Source: Bacilli bacterium
GTDB lineage: Bacteria; Bacillota_I; Bacilli_A; RFN20; CAG-288
DNA: 64,000 nucleotides
Assembly (NCBI GenBank): GCA_900770925.1
Contig: CAAGLY010000017.1
Span: forward strand, 5,310-69,309
Reading direction: 5' to 3'
A model generated the notes under the pieces. It was not told the origin of the DNA. It made no database searches and worked only from the letters and a program-made list of their open reading frames with translations. The position numbers were made by a program, and so were the translations under genes. Positions within the stretch are counted from its first letter, which is position 1, and each line of letters begins with the position of its first letter. This document shows, in pieces, positions 43,734 through 53,300 of the stretch.

Positions 43734-44570
43734 ATGAAATTAGTTACCCGTGACTATTCTTCCAGGGAAGACTATAAGCATTATGATACGGAGCGTCTTC
43801 GCAAGGAATATCTGATTGAGGATGTCTTCGGTGTCGATGATATCCATAGGACCTACTCCAATATTGACCGTATTATTGTCGGCGGTGTGATTCCGGTCGA
43901 TAAGGAAGTTACCTTATCCTCTGCTCCGGAACTCCGTGCCGAGCACTTCTTAGATCGCCGCGAGAGGGGAATCATCAATATTGGCGGAGAAGGAATTGTG
44001 ACCCTCGACGGAAAGGAATTCCCCCTCCATCACTGGGATGCCTTATATGTCGGAAGAGGGACTAAGGTTGTTTCCTTTAAGTCCTTAGATAAGAAGAAAC
44101 CGGCAAAGTTCTATTTAGCCTCTGCTCCTGCCCATGTTGCCTATCCGACCGTTTACATTCCGCTTGAAAAGGCTGATCACCGTCATCTCGGTAAGAGGGA
44201 AGAGTGTAATGTCCGTACCATCAACCGCTTCATTATTCCGGAGAACGTCAAGACCTGTCAGCTCTCTATGGGACTTACTCACTTAGAGGATGGCTCGGTC
44301 TGGAACACAAGGCCCTGCCATACCCATGCAAGACGTAGGGAAGTCTACCTCTATTTCGATATTGATCCTAAGGAAGCCGTTATTCATTTCAGGGGTCCTA
44401 AGGAAGATACACGCCATCTCTTTATCCACAACGAACAGGCGGTTATTTCTCCTTCCTGGTCTATCCATTCTGGCTGCGGAACCAAAGCGTATACCTTTAT
44501 CTGGGCTAGGTGCGGCGAGAATCAGGACTTCGACGATAGGGACAATATTGCCACTTCTGAACTCCGTTAA
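43734..44570 (+). CDS. kduI: 5-dehydro-4-deoxy-D-glucuronate isomerase
   Basis: About 278 residues of the KduI cupin family. The zinc site CHTHARR-M-EVYLYFDI is nearly identical to the family motif, and AGG at 44337-44339 gives its Met. PSWSIHSGCGTKAYTFIW is the C-terminal metal/His segment. It converts 5-keto-4-deoxyuronate, made by GH105, to DKII, the KduD substrate. The ATG at 43734 has AAAGGA upstream. Last gene of the long transporter operon. Confidence 0.94.
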   Translation: MKLVTRDYSSREDYKHYDTERLRKEYLIEDVFGVDDIHRTYSNIDRIIVGGVIPVDKEVTLSSAPELRAEHFLDRRERGIINIGGEGIVTLDGKEFPLHHWDALYVGRGTKVVSFKSLDKKKPAKFYLASAPAHVAYPTVYIPLEKADHRHLGKREECNVRTINRFIIPENVKTCQLSMGLTHLEDGSVWNTRPCHTHARRREVYLYFDIDPKEAVIHFRGPKEDTRHLFIHNEQAVISPSWSIHSGCGTKAYTFIWARCGENQDFDDRDNIATSELR

Positions 44571-44591
44571 TTCTTTTCTTTCTGTTTATCA

Positions 44592-44614
44592 GGACTGCCA
44601 GGAGGCAGTCCTTT
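44592..44614 (+). terminator. Terminator of the pectin transporter operon
   Basis: GGACTGCC-AGGA-GGCAGTCC followed by TTTT, 20 bases after kduI. Confidence 0.85.
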
Positions 44615-44682
44615 TCCTTTGGCGGAAATTAAAACCAACCTCTGTCTTCTTTAAAGAGTGTGTTTTTCTTCTTTACAAATAA

Positions 44683-44713
44683 AAATAGGACAGAAATTAT
44701 TTCTGTCCTATTT
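44683..44713 (-). terminator. Terminator of the DUF368 gene, symmetric stem
   Basis: AAATAGGACAGAAA and TTTCTGTCCTATTT pair perfectly over 14 bp with a 3-base loop. The A and T runs on the two sides suit termination from either direction. Confidence 0.82.
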
Positions 44714-44717
44714 GGTT

Positions 44718-45683
44718 TTATTTAGTTTCTTCTTTAGTAGGAGTCAGCTTCTTTTTCTTCTCCACATACCTGACAAGAAGGAAGGTAAGGGCAGCGCCGA
44801 CGATAAAGAGGATGATGCCTAATACTAGATCATAGAGTTTCCTCTCCGGATACTTAGGATAGATAGAAGAGTTGATGAACCTGGAAATAAAGGAACCTAA
44901 GATTAGTCCTAAAATGCAGTAGAAGGTAGATACCCGGTGTCTGCTGAGCCTAAGCTTCCTGAATTTTGAGGAGAAGATTAAACCAAGCAGGGCACCGACG
45001 ATTAACAATAAGAGAATGGCTAAGCCGGTTAAGATAAAGGATTTATCGTCAGAGCGGAAGATCGAGTCCTGTCCGATAAAGGTGTTGATGATTGGATAGT
45101 ACCTGCCCATGACCCTTAAGGTCATCGAACCGGAGATTCCGGGAATGACACAGGCAGCTGCGGCAAGGAAACCGGCAACTAAGGCTAAGATATACCTCCA
45201 CCAGACACGGTTACTGAGATAGGCACCTAAATCAATTTTCTTTAAGGCAGTGACGATGCCAAGAGCAGCTGTTATACCAAGGCAGAGGACAAACCCAGTG
45301 ACATGGATGAGCTTGGATTTGGCACTGTCTCCTTTTCTCAGTTCGCTCAGCGCCACAGGAAGCGAACCGATAATGAAGCCCCCAAACAAACCGGTAATCG
45401 TGAAGGGAACCGCATCGTATCCGTATTTGATGCCGAAAAAGGCTAACAGAGCACCGAGCAGTCCTCCGAGCAGGAAGGGGAGAAGAGTCAGAATCGATTT
45501 CTTGAACTGCTTTTTGATATCGGCAATCGAATCGACAATCGTATCATAGCAACGCTCGGCAACGGCGATTGTGCCTGCGCTTAATCCGGCAACAGCTGCG
45601 CTGATGCCTAAGGTGACACCTTCCGCAGTTCGGATGAGGAAGGTCTTTCCTTTGTTATTTTTCTTTTCTTTATTCTGTTCCAT
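44718..45683 (-). CDS. DUF368 membrane protein, probable undecaprenyl phosphate translocase
   Basis: 321 residues with about eight membrane segments. The DUF368 hallmarks are the N-terminal GLSAGTIAV and the middle IPGISGSMTL-M-VMG. Proteins with DUF368 (PopT) and DedA proteins are reported to return undecaprenyl phosphate across the membrane for wall synthesis. It is a single gene with its own terminator, and AAAGGAG lies before the ATG. Confidence 0.85.
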   Translation of the reverse strand: MEQNKEKKNNKGKTFLIRTAEGVTLGISAAVAGLSAGTIAVAERCYDTIVDSIADIKKQFKKSILTLLPFLLGGLLGALLAFFGIKYGYDAVPFTITGLFGGFIIGSLPVALSELRKGDSAKSKLIHVTGFVLCLGITAALGIVTALKKIDLGAYLSNRVWWRYILALVAGFLAAAACVIPGISGSMTLRVMGRYYPIINTFIGQDSIFRSDDKSFILTGLAILLLLIVGALLGLIFSSKFRKLRLSRHRVSTFYCILGLILGSFISRFINSSIYPKYPERKLYDLVLGIILFIVGAALTFLLVRYVEKKKKLTPTKEETK

Positions 45684-45847
45684 GGGTTTTACTCCTTTGA
45701 CTATGATATACGTTAAAGGAGAAAAAGCAAAAGGATACTTTCTCTAATTCATAGGATTACCGAGGAAAAGTGGTTCCAATACAGGAAAAGAGCTTCTTTT
45801 TCGCTTCTATGATAGAATAGGATGTCTTGATTAACGGAGGAAATAAT

Positions 45848-46207
45848 ATGCTGATTGCTATCCCTTATGATGAGGAGACAAAAAGAGTCTTCCCGGCTAC
45901 TGGTGCTACGGAAGTCTTCTATTTTGCCGAAGCCGACAGGAAGAGCAAGACTGTGCTTCGGGAAGGCTTTGCTGAGACGGAAGGAAGGACTCATCATCAG
46001 CTTCCTCTTTTCTTAGCAAGTCAGCACACGGATGTCAGGATCTGTAGTCATCTCGGACGCCCTTTATTAGAACTGAGGAAACAGAACGGAAGGAAAGTCT
46101 ATCTCACCCCTTCTAATAGTATCTCCGAGACCTTATCTCTCTTTAGGACAGATCAGCTTACTGAAGCGGACGAGGCTAGTGCACACGACTGTCACTGCGA
46201 ACATTAA
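45848..46207 (+). CDS. NifX/NifB-type iron-molybdenum cofactor-like domain protein
   Basis: 119 residues of the dinitrogenase iron-molybdenum cofactor family fold (LIAIPYDEETKRVFP at strand 1). It ends in an unusual His/Cys cluster, AHDCHCEH, that could bind metal. Such small stand-alone proteins occur widely in non-fixing Firmicutes; function unknown. GGAGG precedes the ATG at 45848. Confidence 0.78.
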   Translation: MLIAIPYDEETKRVFPATGATEVFYFAEADRKSKTVLREGFAETEGRTHHQLPLFLASQHTDVRICSHLGRPLLELRKQNGRKVYLTPSNSISETLSLFRTDQLTEADEASAHDCHCEH

Positions 46208-46243
46208 AAACGGACCATCTCATCATGGGGTGGCCCTTTTCGT

Positions 46244-46645
46244 TTAGATTCCTTCCTGGATTAGCTTATTGACGACGAGCTGATCAGCCGGACACCAGTC
46301 TTCCTTCTTTAATCCTTCGATAGGATGAAAGGCTTCCGACCTATGGATGTTCTCTTTCCTAGCCAGGTTCCCTTTGACTAGGCTACAGAGATAGCAGTTC
46401 CTATTTAGGATAAACTCCGGATACTCATAGCGGACATTCCTATAGAAGCGGCGGATTTTAATCTCAGAGGAGAGCTCTTCTTTTATCTCCCGTTTAAGTG
46501 CAGCTTCATCGCTTTCTCCTTCTTCGACCTTTCCGCCGGGGAACTCCCACTTTCCTTTCAGAAATCCGTAAGCCCGTTCGGCAGAGAAGATTTGCTTCTG
46601 TTCGTTGAGGATAACAGCCGCCACGACTTTAATCTCTTTCTTCAT
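46244..46645 (-). CDS. NUDIX hydrolase, MutT/NudG-like
   Basis: 133 residues. The Nudix box GGKVEEGESDEAALKREIKEEL is complete (GX5EX7REUXEEXGU with a small change at the end), preceded by GKWEFPGG, typical of MutT/CTP pyrophosphohydrolase enzymes that remove oxidised or modified nucleotides. Its start codon overlaps the stop of the helicase gene by one base, so the two are coupled. Confidence 0.9.
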   Translation of the reverse strand: MKKEIKVVAAVILNEQKQIFSAERAYGFLKGKWEFPGGKVEEGESDEAALKREIKEELSSEIKIRRFYRNVRYEYPEFILNRNCYLCSLVKGNLARKENIHRSEAFHPIEGLKKEDWCPADQLVVNKLIQEGI

Positions 46646-48789
46646 TACCTCTCCTCGATTCCTAAATCGTATTTGACCGAATGATCGACCGGTTTGTCTA
46701 AGACTAAATCAAACAGGAGGCAATGTCCTTCGTTATCCGATACCCGCGGGTTAGTCAAGCTCGCTAGTCCAAGGTAGATAAACGGCCTATTCTCCCCATC
46801 CTGTGTTTTCACTTTACGGACAAGGACATGGACCTTCTTTCCGTTCCTTAACGACTTACCCCGGATATTCTCCCTTGTCGTCTCTTGCCTAGATTCCCAT
46901 TGGATGACCTTATCGGAGAGGAACTTATCCTTATATTTCAGGCGTTCCTCTTTCTGCCAGTCCTTGTTGAGATTGATCATGATGGCTTTTCCATGCGGAG
47001 TCGAAAACACACCGCTCCTGATATACAGATGGTTTGCATTTAAGGAAGAAGCAAAGCCGATTGTGGAATACCGGTAGAACAGCTTCACAAGGCCAGTTTC
47101 GTTATAGAACTCGGAATGATAACGGGTAAGTCCGTATTCAAGAAGGTTCGAGATCCATTCATGGAATACCGGGTTATCGGTCTTGAAATTCAGAAGATAG
47201 TCATCTCCGCTTTTCGTGACAAGCCTGAGGTGGGATTTCGGTCTGGTGTAGAAATACTTATCCTGTAGCTTGTTTAAGGCATGAAGGAAGGATTCCTCGT
47301 TGAAGTGAACAGATTCTTTGCAGACCTCTCTTAGTTCCTCTTCTGTTTTCTTGCCTTCCAGAAGAGACTTAACGATCAGGTATTCCTCATCCCGGATAAG
47401 AGGAAGGTAAGTGGAGAGGGTATCAAATGCCTTCTTCTCTTCTTCATTGAAATAAGGAATATTATTCGGATTCTCGGCCTTACAGATAAAGTCGTAGTAG
47501 CTCTTAAAGCTACTCTTATTCCTGAAGCGGAGAAGATCCGCATTGATTTCGTTATTCAGGTAATCCCTAGGCATAGGAATCTTATTGGTGCCGTTCCTCT
47601 TGAGGTATTCCTTGAAGTTCAGATAGTCCTGCTTGATGATGGCAAAGCTATTCAGGTTCGTTCTATCGATGGAATCGAGGATTTCCTGCTGTGATTCTTC
47701 ATCAAAGTGGATTTTTAATCCTAGAATATTGAGGGAGGAGAAGTCAGAAATGACATCATTCCGCCTAGTCAGCTTATCGGCATAGCCTGCTTTCGATAAA
47801 GAGCCAAGTGCCATAGCAATCTGCACAGAGCGGTTATAGGAGTTAGCAATGAAGTCTAGGACAGTCAGATACTCTTTTCCTGGATACTTTCGTAGCCCAC
47901 GACCAAGTTGCTGGATAAAGATAGTCGGTGACTGAGTGGGACGGAGGAAAAGAACCCTGTTCCTAGAAGGAACATCGACACCTTCGTTTAAGATATCGAC
48001 GGCAAAGACCATTTCAAGAGGATTATTCTCTTCCTGCAAATCGTTTAGAACCTTAACACGTTCACCGGTTGTGTTATCACCGGTAAGGTAAGCGGTGTGG
48101 AAGCCTACCCTCTCCCTATTCCTAGACCTTAACCGGGCATGCTCTTTGTTTTTGCAGAACGCAACGCATCTGAGCTTAGTATCAGAAGGTTTGTATTTTA
48201 AAACATTCTGCTTAATGAATTCGCAGTTGTCTAAGGAAGAAACCTGTTGGATGATTCTTCTTATTCCTTCCTGTGATTCATCATCGGCATAGTCTAAAAG
48301 ACTATCCTTGATGCCATAGTAATGGAAAGGAACAACTAGATTATCCCTCCTTGCATCACGGAGTCTTAGATCATAAGGGACATTGTTTCCGAACAGCGAG
48401 TAGACATCCTGTCCATCCCTTCGGTCAGGAGTAGCAGTAAGTCCTAAAAAGAACTGCGGTTTAAAGTACTGAATGATTTTCTGATAGGTAGATGCACTTG
48501 CATGATGGACTTCATCAATGACAATGTAATCGAACTCATCTTTGGAAAAGAGGTCTAGATTATCGGACCTGATCTGGTTCGAGGCAAAGAGGAAATCCGC
48601 ATCAAGCTCTTTTGATTCTGCGGTATAGATTCCATAGGTCCGGCTATTTAAAAAGACTCTCTGGAAGGTCTTCCTTGCCTCCTTTAGGATGATATCCTTG
48701 TGAACAATAAATAATAGTCGCTTGCTATCCCTGTTTAAGGCATCAAAGGCAGCTAAATAAGTCTTGCCTGAGCCAGTAGCCGCAATCAC
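46645..48789 (-). pseudogene. Superfamily 2 helicase with DUF3427, C-terminal piece of a frameshifted gene
   Basis: 714 codons from a GTG at 48789. Walker A IAATGSGKT is at the extreme N-terminus, followed by the DEVHH box, GLTATPDRRDG, and motif VI QLGRGLRK. The C-terminal ~300 residues are the DUF3427 region. In whole family members this piece continues from a PLD domain, which is found directly upstream in the other frame. Read 5 codons further up, this frame gives NRALVIAATG, the normal joint. A single missing base in a GGG run (48808-48806) would account for the break. Such proteins are thought to act in defence or DNA repair. Confidence 0.82.
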
Positions 48790-49457
48790 TAAAGCCCGGT
48801 TAACACCCTGTCCCGGTATCTCTGGATTTCCTTCAAGGCGTTTCTCTGCCTTTGGTTAGGATGAATCGGCTTATCGTTCTCGGGGTCGAAGTAGTCCCTA
48901 TCCCATCTCTCAATCGCAGTCTGGAGATAGACCTGATATTTCTTGATCAGTTCCGGATTGAGCTTTGGAGTTTTCTTCCAGAGTTCAGTGAACTCTCCGT
49001 TAATCTTCTGATAGAACTCCTCGCTTTCATCGGTAACGACCGAGACATCCCATTCTTTATTGAACAGCAAGGCAAAACGGGTGATATTACTTGAACCGAC
49101 GATAACTTCCTTCTTATCGGGAAAGGAGAAAAGATATCCTTTGGTATGGAACCCATCTTCTCCGAAGCAATGAAAATCCAGATGGCAGGTGAACTGATTA
49201 GGATATTTCTTCTGCAGTTTCCTGAACCTTTCAAGTGAAGGAATATCCGTAAAGTTCTGATAAGTGGAAGTCAGGATCCGTCCTTTCGCTCCTCTTTTCA
49301 GTGCGGCTTCAATCTGATTATAAAGCAGGATCAAGCATGCTTTCTTAATAAAGGATACCGAGAAATCAAAAGACGAACAGGAAGCGAGGCAGGATATCCT
49401 TTTATCCAGGAAGCGGATGGAGCTAGTATTCGAATAAAAATCTTTGCCGCTGTTCAT
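48789..49457 (-). pseudogene. PLD-domain N-terminal piece of the frameshifted helicase
   Basis: 222 residues with one phospholipase D-like nuclease domain: FHTKGYLFSF (HxK) and VIVGSSNITRFAL. It ends at HPNQRQRNALKEIQRYRD followed by nine residues of the wrong frame before the stop. In family members this Q-motif-like sequence leads straight into the helicase Walker A. Together the two pieces make a protein of about 940 residues. Confidence 0.82.
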
Positions 49458-49663
49458 TACTGTTAAGCAGCATAGCAGATCTACTTTTCCCTGTCAAAGG
49501 AAACCGTTTAAAAAACATTATCCTTAGCCAAGGCCGGAGTAAAGAATTTGATTGGATATGAAATAAGATTAAAATACGCAAATAGATACTTTTTGATAAA
49601 TATATATAAAAGCAAAGCAACCCTTCTTCTGTATCTATTTTAAGTTGTTTGATGTAGATAAAA

Positions 49664-49700
49664 AGGATTGGTGAAGAACCATCTTCTCCCATCCTTTGAG
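49664..49700 (-). terminator. Terminator of the ketopantoate reductase-like gene
   Basis: On the minus strand AAAGGAT...GAAGA and TCTTC...ATCCTTT pair with internal mismatches, then T5. Confidence 0.6.
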
Positions 49701-49716
49701 GTAACATAGCGAAAGA

Positions 49717-50730
49717 TTACTTCAGATCAGCAAAGAGCTTAACATTATCGAAGGAAGGCTTCCTCTTTCCTTCTTCGATGGCATGGATAATCTCAACCAC
49801 CTTTTCGTTATAAGGAGTAGGGACACCTTTCTTCTTTCCGTATAGGACAACGCTTCCGTTGATGCTATCGACTTCTGTTTTCTTTCCTTTTTCAAGATCC
49901 TGAAGCCTGCTTGCCTTTAAGGCAGCGTGCTTCTTGATACAAAGAGGAATAAGGATAAAGGAAATCTTTCTCTTGATTGCATTGTGGTAGTCAAGGAGCT
50001 TAACGACATCCTTGCCCTGAATCGGTTCAATCCGGATATCGTTTGCCTTGCAGACATCGATACATTCCTTGATGATTCTCTGTACGCAGAGACGGGAATC
50101 CTTTCTCTTAGAGGCTTCTCCGAAAGTAGAGCCGGTTACGGCTGACCTGCCGGAAAAGGCTGCGTTGATCAATAGTTTCGAGAAGCGCCTTCCGATAAAG
50201 TTCGATTCGAGAACAACCGGACACCTTTTCTCTAAGACAGACTTGGCACGGAGGAGTCTCTCATCCTCTTTTCCGCTGAGTCTTCCTAAAGAGAAGGACC
50301 TACTATCTTCTTCACTGGTTAATTCGGAAACTCCGTTTCCTTTTAGGGTTGCTCCCCAGGCAACAGCACAACCCATGGTATGTTCTTCACCGATGATTTC
50401 AGAGATTCCAAGTTCCGGTAGTCCGTTCTGCCTTGTACAGATATCGCCGTTTTCTTCCAGATGGTCTTTCAGGAAAAGGACAACGTTTTTGTTATCGAGC
50501 TGTTTCGTCCTAAGAAAAATAAGATCGTATTTTCCCTGCCTTTCCTCAGGATAATAGGCTTTGACTTTAACTAGGAAGTCAGCATTTCCCGTGATGTGGG
50601 CACCATTCTTCTTGAGTCCTTCTACGTGGTTCTTGTTGCGGGAGAATAAATCGACATCAACTCCGTTCTTGGTCAGATAAGCACCAAGTACGGTTCCAAG
50701 GGAACCAGCTCCGTAAATCGCAATTCTCAT
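49717..50730 (-). CDS. Ketopantoate reductase family protein (ApbA/PanE)
   Basis: About 337 residues. The N-terminal Rossmann motif IAIYGAGSLGTVLGAYL and the family motif ICT-M-QNGLPEL (AGG as Met, usual TxQNG) are present, with AAFSGRSAVTGSTFGE and a C-terminal Lys/Glu helix typical of PanE. It would reduce 2-dehydropantoate with NADPH in coenzyme A synthesis, although many homologues act on other 2-keto acids. The frame stays open to 51138, but the Rossmann start fixes the ATG at 50730. Confidence 0.85.
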   Translation of the reverse strand: MRIAIYGAGSLGTVLGAYLTKNGVDVDLFSRNKNHVEGLKKNGAHITGNADFLVKVKAYYPEERQGKYDLIFLRTKQLDNKNVVLFLKDHLEENGDICTRQNGLPELGISEIIGEEHTMGCAVAWGATLKGNGVSELTSEEDSRSFSLGRLSGKEDERLLRAKSVLEKRCPVVLESNFIGRRFSKLLINAAFSGRSAVTGSTFGEASKRKDSRLCVQRIIKECIDVCKANDIRIEPIQGKDVVKLLDYHNAIKRKISFILIPLCIKKHAALKASRLQDLEKGKKTEVDSINGSVVLYGKKKGVPTPYNEKVVEIIHAIEEGKRKPSFDNVKLFADLK

Positions 50731-50799
50731 TTTCTTTATCCTCTTTTCAACCGATATTACTACTAAGGAAAAGAAAAACAAAGAAAAAACGGATAGAAT

Positions 50800-50828
50800 T
50801 TGCTTCTCTTCTTCCTGTTCGGTAAAAT
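50800..50828 (+). promoter_or_regulatory. Promoter of the 50854 membrane protein
   Basis: TTGCTT (50800-50805) and TAAAAT (50823-50828), 17 bases apart. Confidence 0.65.
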
Positions 50829-50853
50829 AAATCAAAAAAAGGGGGGTACATCT

Positions 50854-51168
50854 ATGGATAAAGGTCAGCGCAAGAAGCATTATGGATTCGGTATAGCTGG
50901 CGGAATTGTCTCTGTACTTCTTTCTTTTGGCGGAGTTTCTCTTTTCATTCTCTATCTTTTTGCTGCTGCTATTGCTGCTGCCGGGGCATCCGGATACGAA
51001 GAAGGAAGTGAAAGCTATAGGGAAGCAAGGGAACTTTCTAGCCGGTATTCTAATCTTAGTATTCTTTTCCTTGTTCTTGGCATCCTGCTTTTTATTGCCG
51101 GTGTTGTTCTTATTGTTGTCTTTTCGGTTAAGCTTCATCAGTATAAGAATACTCCTATTTCTGAATGA
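50854..51168 (+). CDS. Small membrane protein with two segments
   Basis: 104 residues, two membrane segments separated by a charged loop with GYEEGSESYREARELSSRY. AGGGGGG precedes the ATG at 50854. No family recognised. Its layout (basic start, segment, polar loop, segment, short tail) is like the protein at 51500, and the two may be related. Confidence 0.6.
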   Translation: MDKGQRKKHYGFGIAGGIVSVLLSFGGVSLFILYLFAAAIAAAGASGYEEGSESYREARELSSRYSNLSILFLVLGILLFIAGVVLIVVFSVKLHQYKNTPISE

Positions 51169-51499
51169 GCGCTTTTTAATAAGAAGGCCTGTTTTCGATT
51201 GGCTGGCGTAGCCCAGATTTTTGGTATAAAGACAAACTGGATTGATTGATCAATGCAAGGCGTTTGGCTGTGTGGAAAAGCAATATGAAAAGATTCTTTT
51301 TGCCTTAATCGATTGCCTTCCTGATTTTGGCTTTTTGTCTTTTACGAATGATAAATATTATTCTCTTGCCTATAGTGGACAGGAAATAACTGAACCATTG
51401 TGCCGTAAACTATTTGAGCTATTCGTTCATTGATGGCTGATTCTCCTTGCAAATTAATTGACAGAAGCATAAAATCCTTTTTGGAAAAGAGGGCAAGGA
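51169..51499. other. Spacer of about 330 bases with a doubtful short frame
   Basis: A 63-codon frame (51242-51433) starts with TTG and has no ribosome site or recognisable domain. It may be a remnant of a longer gene. Nothing else is evident. Confidence 0.4.
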
Positions 51500-51802
51500 A
51501 TGATGAATGAGAAACAGAAAAGGAAAGCACAGCTCTTTGGAGGTCTTTCCTTAATTGGCGTTTCCGGATTGGGATATCTGCTTTCCTTTATTTTCATATC
51601 CTTCTATGGATCTGAAGACGATGGCATTATTGCCAGAAGCAGGGCAAACGAAAGTGAGCGAATCAGCGATTCCATTTCCCGTCACTACTTCAGGGGAGTA
51701 AGCGAATTCCTGATTATCTTTTCTTCCGTTCTCCTGTTTATCGGTATTATTCTTGTTTTGATCCGTCTAGCCAATGACTTCAAAAATAAGAAAGCCGATT
51801 AA
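51500..51802 (+). CDS. Small membrane protein with two segments
   Basis: 100 residues with two membrane segments (about 12-35 and 68-90) and a polar loop that contains GSEDDGIIARSRANESERISD. ATG codons at 51500 and 51503 are both possible. Function unknown. Confidence 0.55.
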   Translation: MMNEKQKRKAQLFGGLSLIGVSGLGYLLSFIFISFYGSEDDGIIARSRANESERISDSISRHYFRGVSEFLIIFSSVLLFIGIILVLIRLANDFKNKKAD

Positions 51803-51815
51803 TATCAGCGTTAGG

Positions 51816-51838
51816 AAAGGGGTATAAGCCTCTTTTTC
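51816..51838 (+). terminator. Terminator before guaD
   Basis: AAAGGGG-TATAAG-CCTCTTT followed by T. Confidence 0.65.
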
Positions 51839-51883
51839 TCTTTGCTTCCGTTATAATAGTAAGGAAAGCAGATATTAAAAGAC

Positions 51884-53161
51884 ATGAACACAGAAACATC
51901 ATTCCTCATCAAAGGCAACCTCCTTTACAGCGGCAGCAATCTTGAACTCCTCACGAGAAAATCTTCCTATCTCCTTGTTTTAGAAGGAAAAATCAAAGGG
52001 ATAAGGGATAAAATACCGGAACTCTATTCGTCTCTCCCTGTCTATGACAGGGGAGACTCTTTAGTCAGGCCTGGATTCTCCGATCTCCATGTCCATGCCA
52101 GCCAGTATCCATACCGCGGAATCGGCGAAGACTATGAACTACTCGAATGGCTGAAGAAATATGCCTTCCCGGAAGAAAAGAAATATAAGAACCTTGAATA
52201 CGCAAAGCATGCCTACTCTAAGTTTGTCGATGACTTAAAGCATTCCTTTACTACCCATGCCTCTATTTTTGCCACCATCCATAAAGATTCTACTCTTGAA
52301 TTAAGGAGACAGCTTGAAGAAGCAAAGATTCCCTGCTATGTCGGCTTAGTCAATAGGAACCGTGAATCCCCATTAGATTATAGGGAGAAGGATACAAAGA
52401 CTGCCCTTAAGGAGACCGAAGAGTTTATTGTCGAAGCGAGTAAATTCAAATCCGAAAAGCCGATTATCACTCCTCGCTTTACTCCCTCTGTCACCAAAGA
52501 CTTAAGGGAAGGACTCGGAAAGCTGAGAGACAAATACAATGTTGCTGTCCAGTCCCACTTGGATGAGAACCCAAGCGAAGTTGCCTGGGTGAAAGAACTT
52601 GAACCGGAATGCGAGAACTATAGTGAGACCTATAACCGTTATCATAGGTTCGGCAAAAACTATAAATGCATCAGGGCACATTGCATCTACAATAATGAAA
52701 AAGAAATTCAGATGCTAAAAGACAATGGTGTGTTTGTTGCCCATTGCCCGGAAAGCAACCTTAATGTGGCTTCCGGTATTGCTCCTATCCGTAAGTATTT
52801 AGAAAAAGGAATCAAGGTCGGACTTGGCAGTGATGTTGCCGGCGGTTCTTCCCTGTCCTTATTGAAAGCAGGATGCTTAGCCAGGCAGGTCTCGAAGAGG
52901 TATTGGCGCTATATCGATAACACTTGTAAGCCTCTTCAGACCAGCGATGTCTTTGCCAGGGCGACTCTTGTCGGAGGCTCTTTCTTCGGAAAATGCGGAT
53001 CCTTCCTTGAAGGATACGATGCCGATATCATCGTCATCGATGATTCCAGTTTAGATACAGGTGTCGAATTCACACTTGAGGAACGCCTTGAACGACTCTT
53101 CTATCTTGGCCTCCGCAGCAGGAGGAAGGCAAAGTTCATTAAAGGAGAACGGATTCTCTAG
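51884..53161 (+). CDS. guaD: Guanine deaminase
   Basis: 425 residues of the amidohydrolase fold. Metal residues lie in SDLHVHASQYPYRG (HxH), QSHLDE, RAHCIYN and GLGSDVAGG. VN-M-NRESP with AGG as Met matches the family VNMDRNSP. It converts guanine to xanthine and ammonia in purine salvage or catabolism. A TATAAT at 51852-51857 is the probable -10. It is monocistronic. Confidence 0.9.
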   Translation: MNTETSFLIKGNLLYSGSNLELLTRKSSYLLVLEGKIKGIRDKIPELYSSLPVYDRGDSLVRPGFSDLHVHASQYPYRGIGEDYELLEWLKKYAFPEEKKYKNLEYAKHAYSKFVDDLKHSFTTHASIFATIHKDSTLELRRQLEEAKIPCYVGLVNRNRESPLDYREKDTKTALKETEEFIVEASKFKSEKPIITPRFTPSVTKDLREGLGKLRDKYNVAVQSHLDENPSEVAWVKELEPECENYSETYNRYHRFGKNYKCIRAHCIYNNEKEIQMLKDNGVFVAHCPESNLNVASGIAPIRKYLEKGIKVGLGSDVAGGSSLSLLKAGCLARQVSKRYWRYIDNTCKPLQTSDVFARATLVGGSFFGKCGSFLEGYDADIIVIDDSSLDTGVEFTLEERLERLFYLGLRSRRKAKFIKGERIL

Positions 53162-53300
53162 AAGTTTATTTTCTTTATCTTTGAAATGTTCTTGTTATGG
53201 GAATACACACAAGTTTTAAAACTGCTTTTTCTTTTTCAGTCCCACTGCTTTCTCTGGTGACTAATGGATTGGAATCCGGACAAAGAAAGTCTTCTCTCAG

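Noticed and set aside
51242..51433. 63-codon frame between two small membrane protein genes
   Set aside because: TTG start without a ribosome site and no recognisable family; kept only as a possible remnant.
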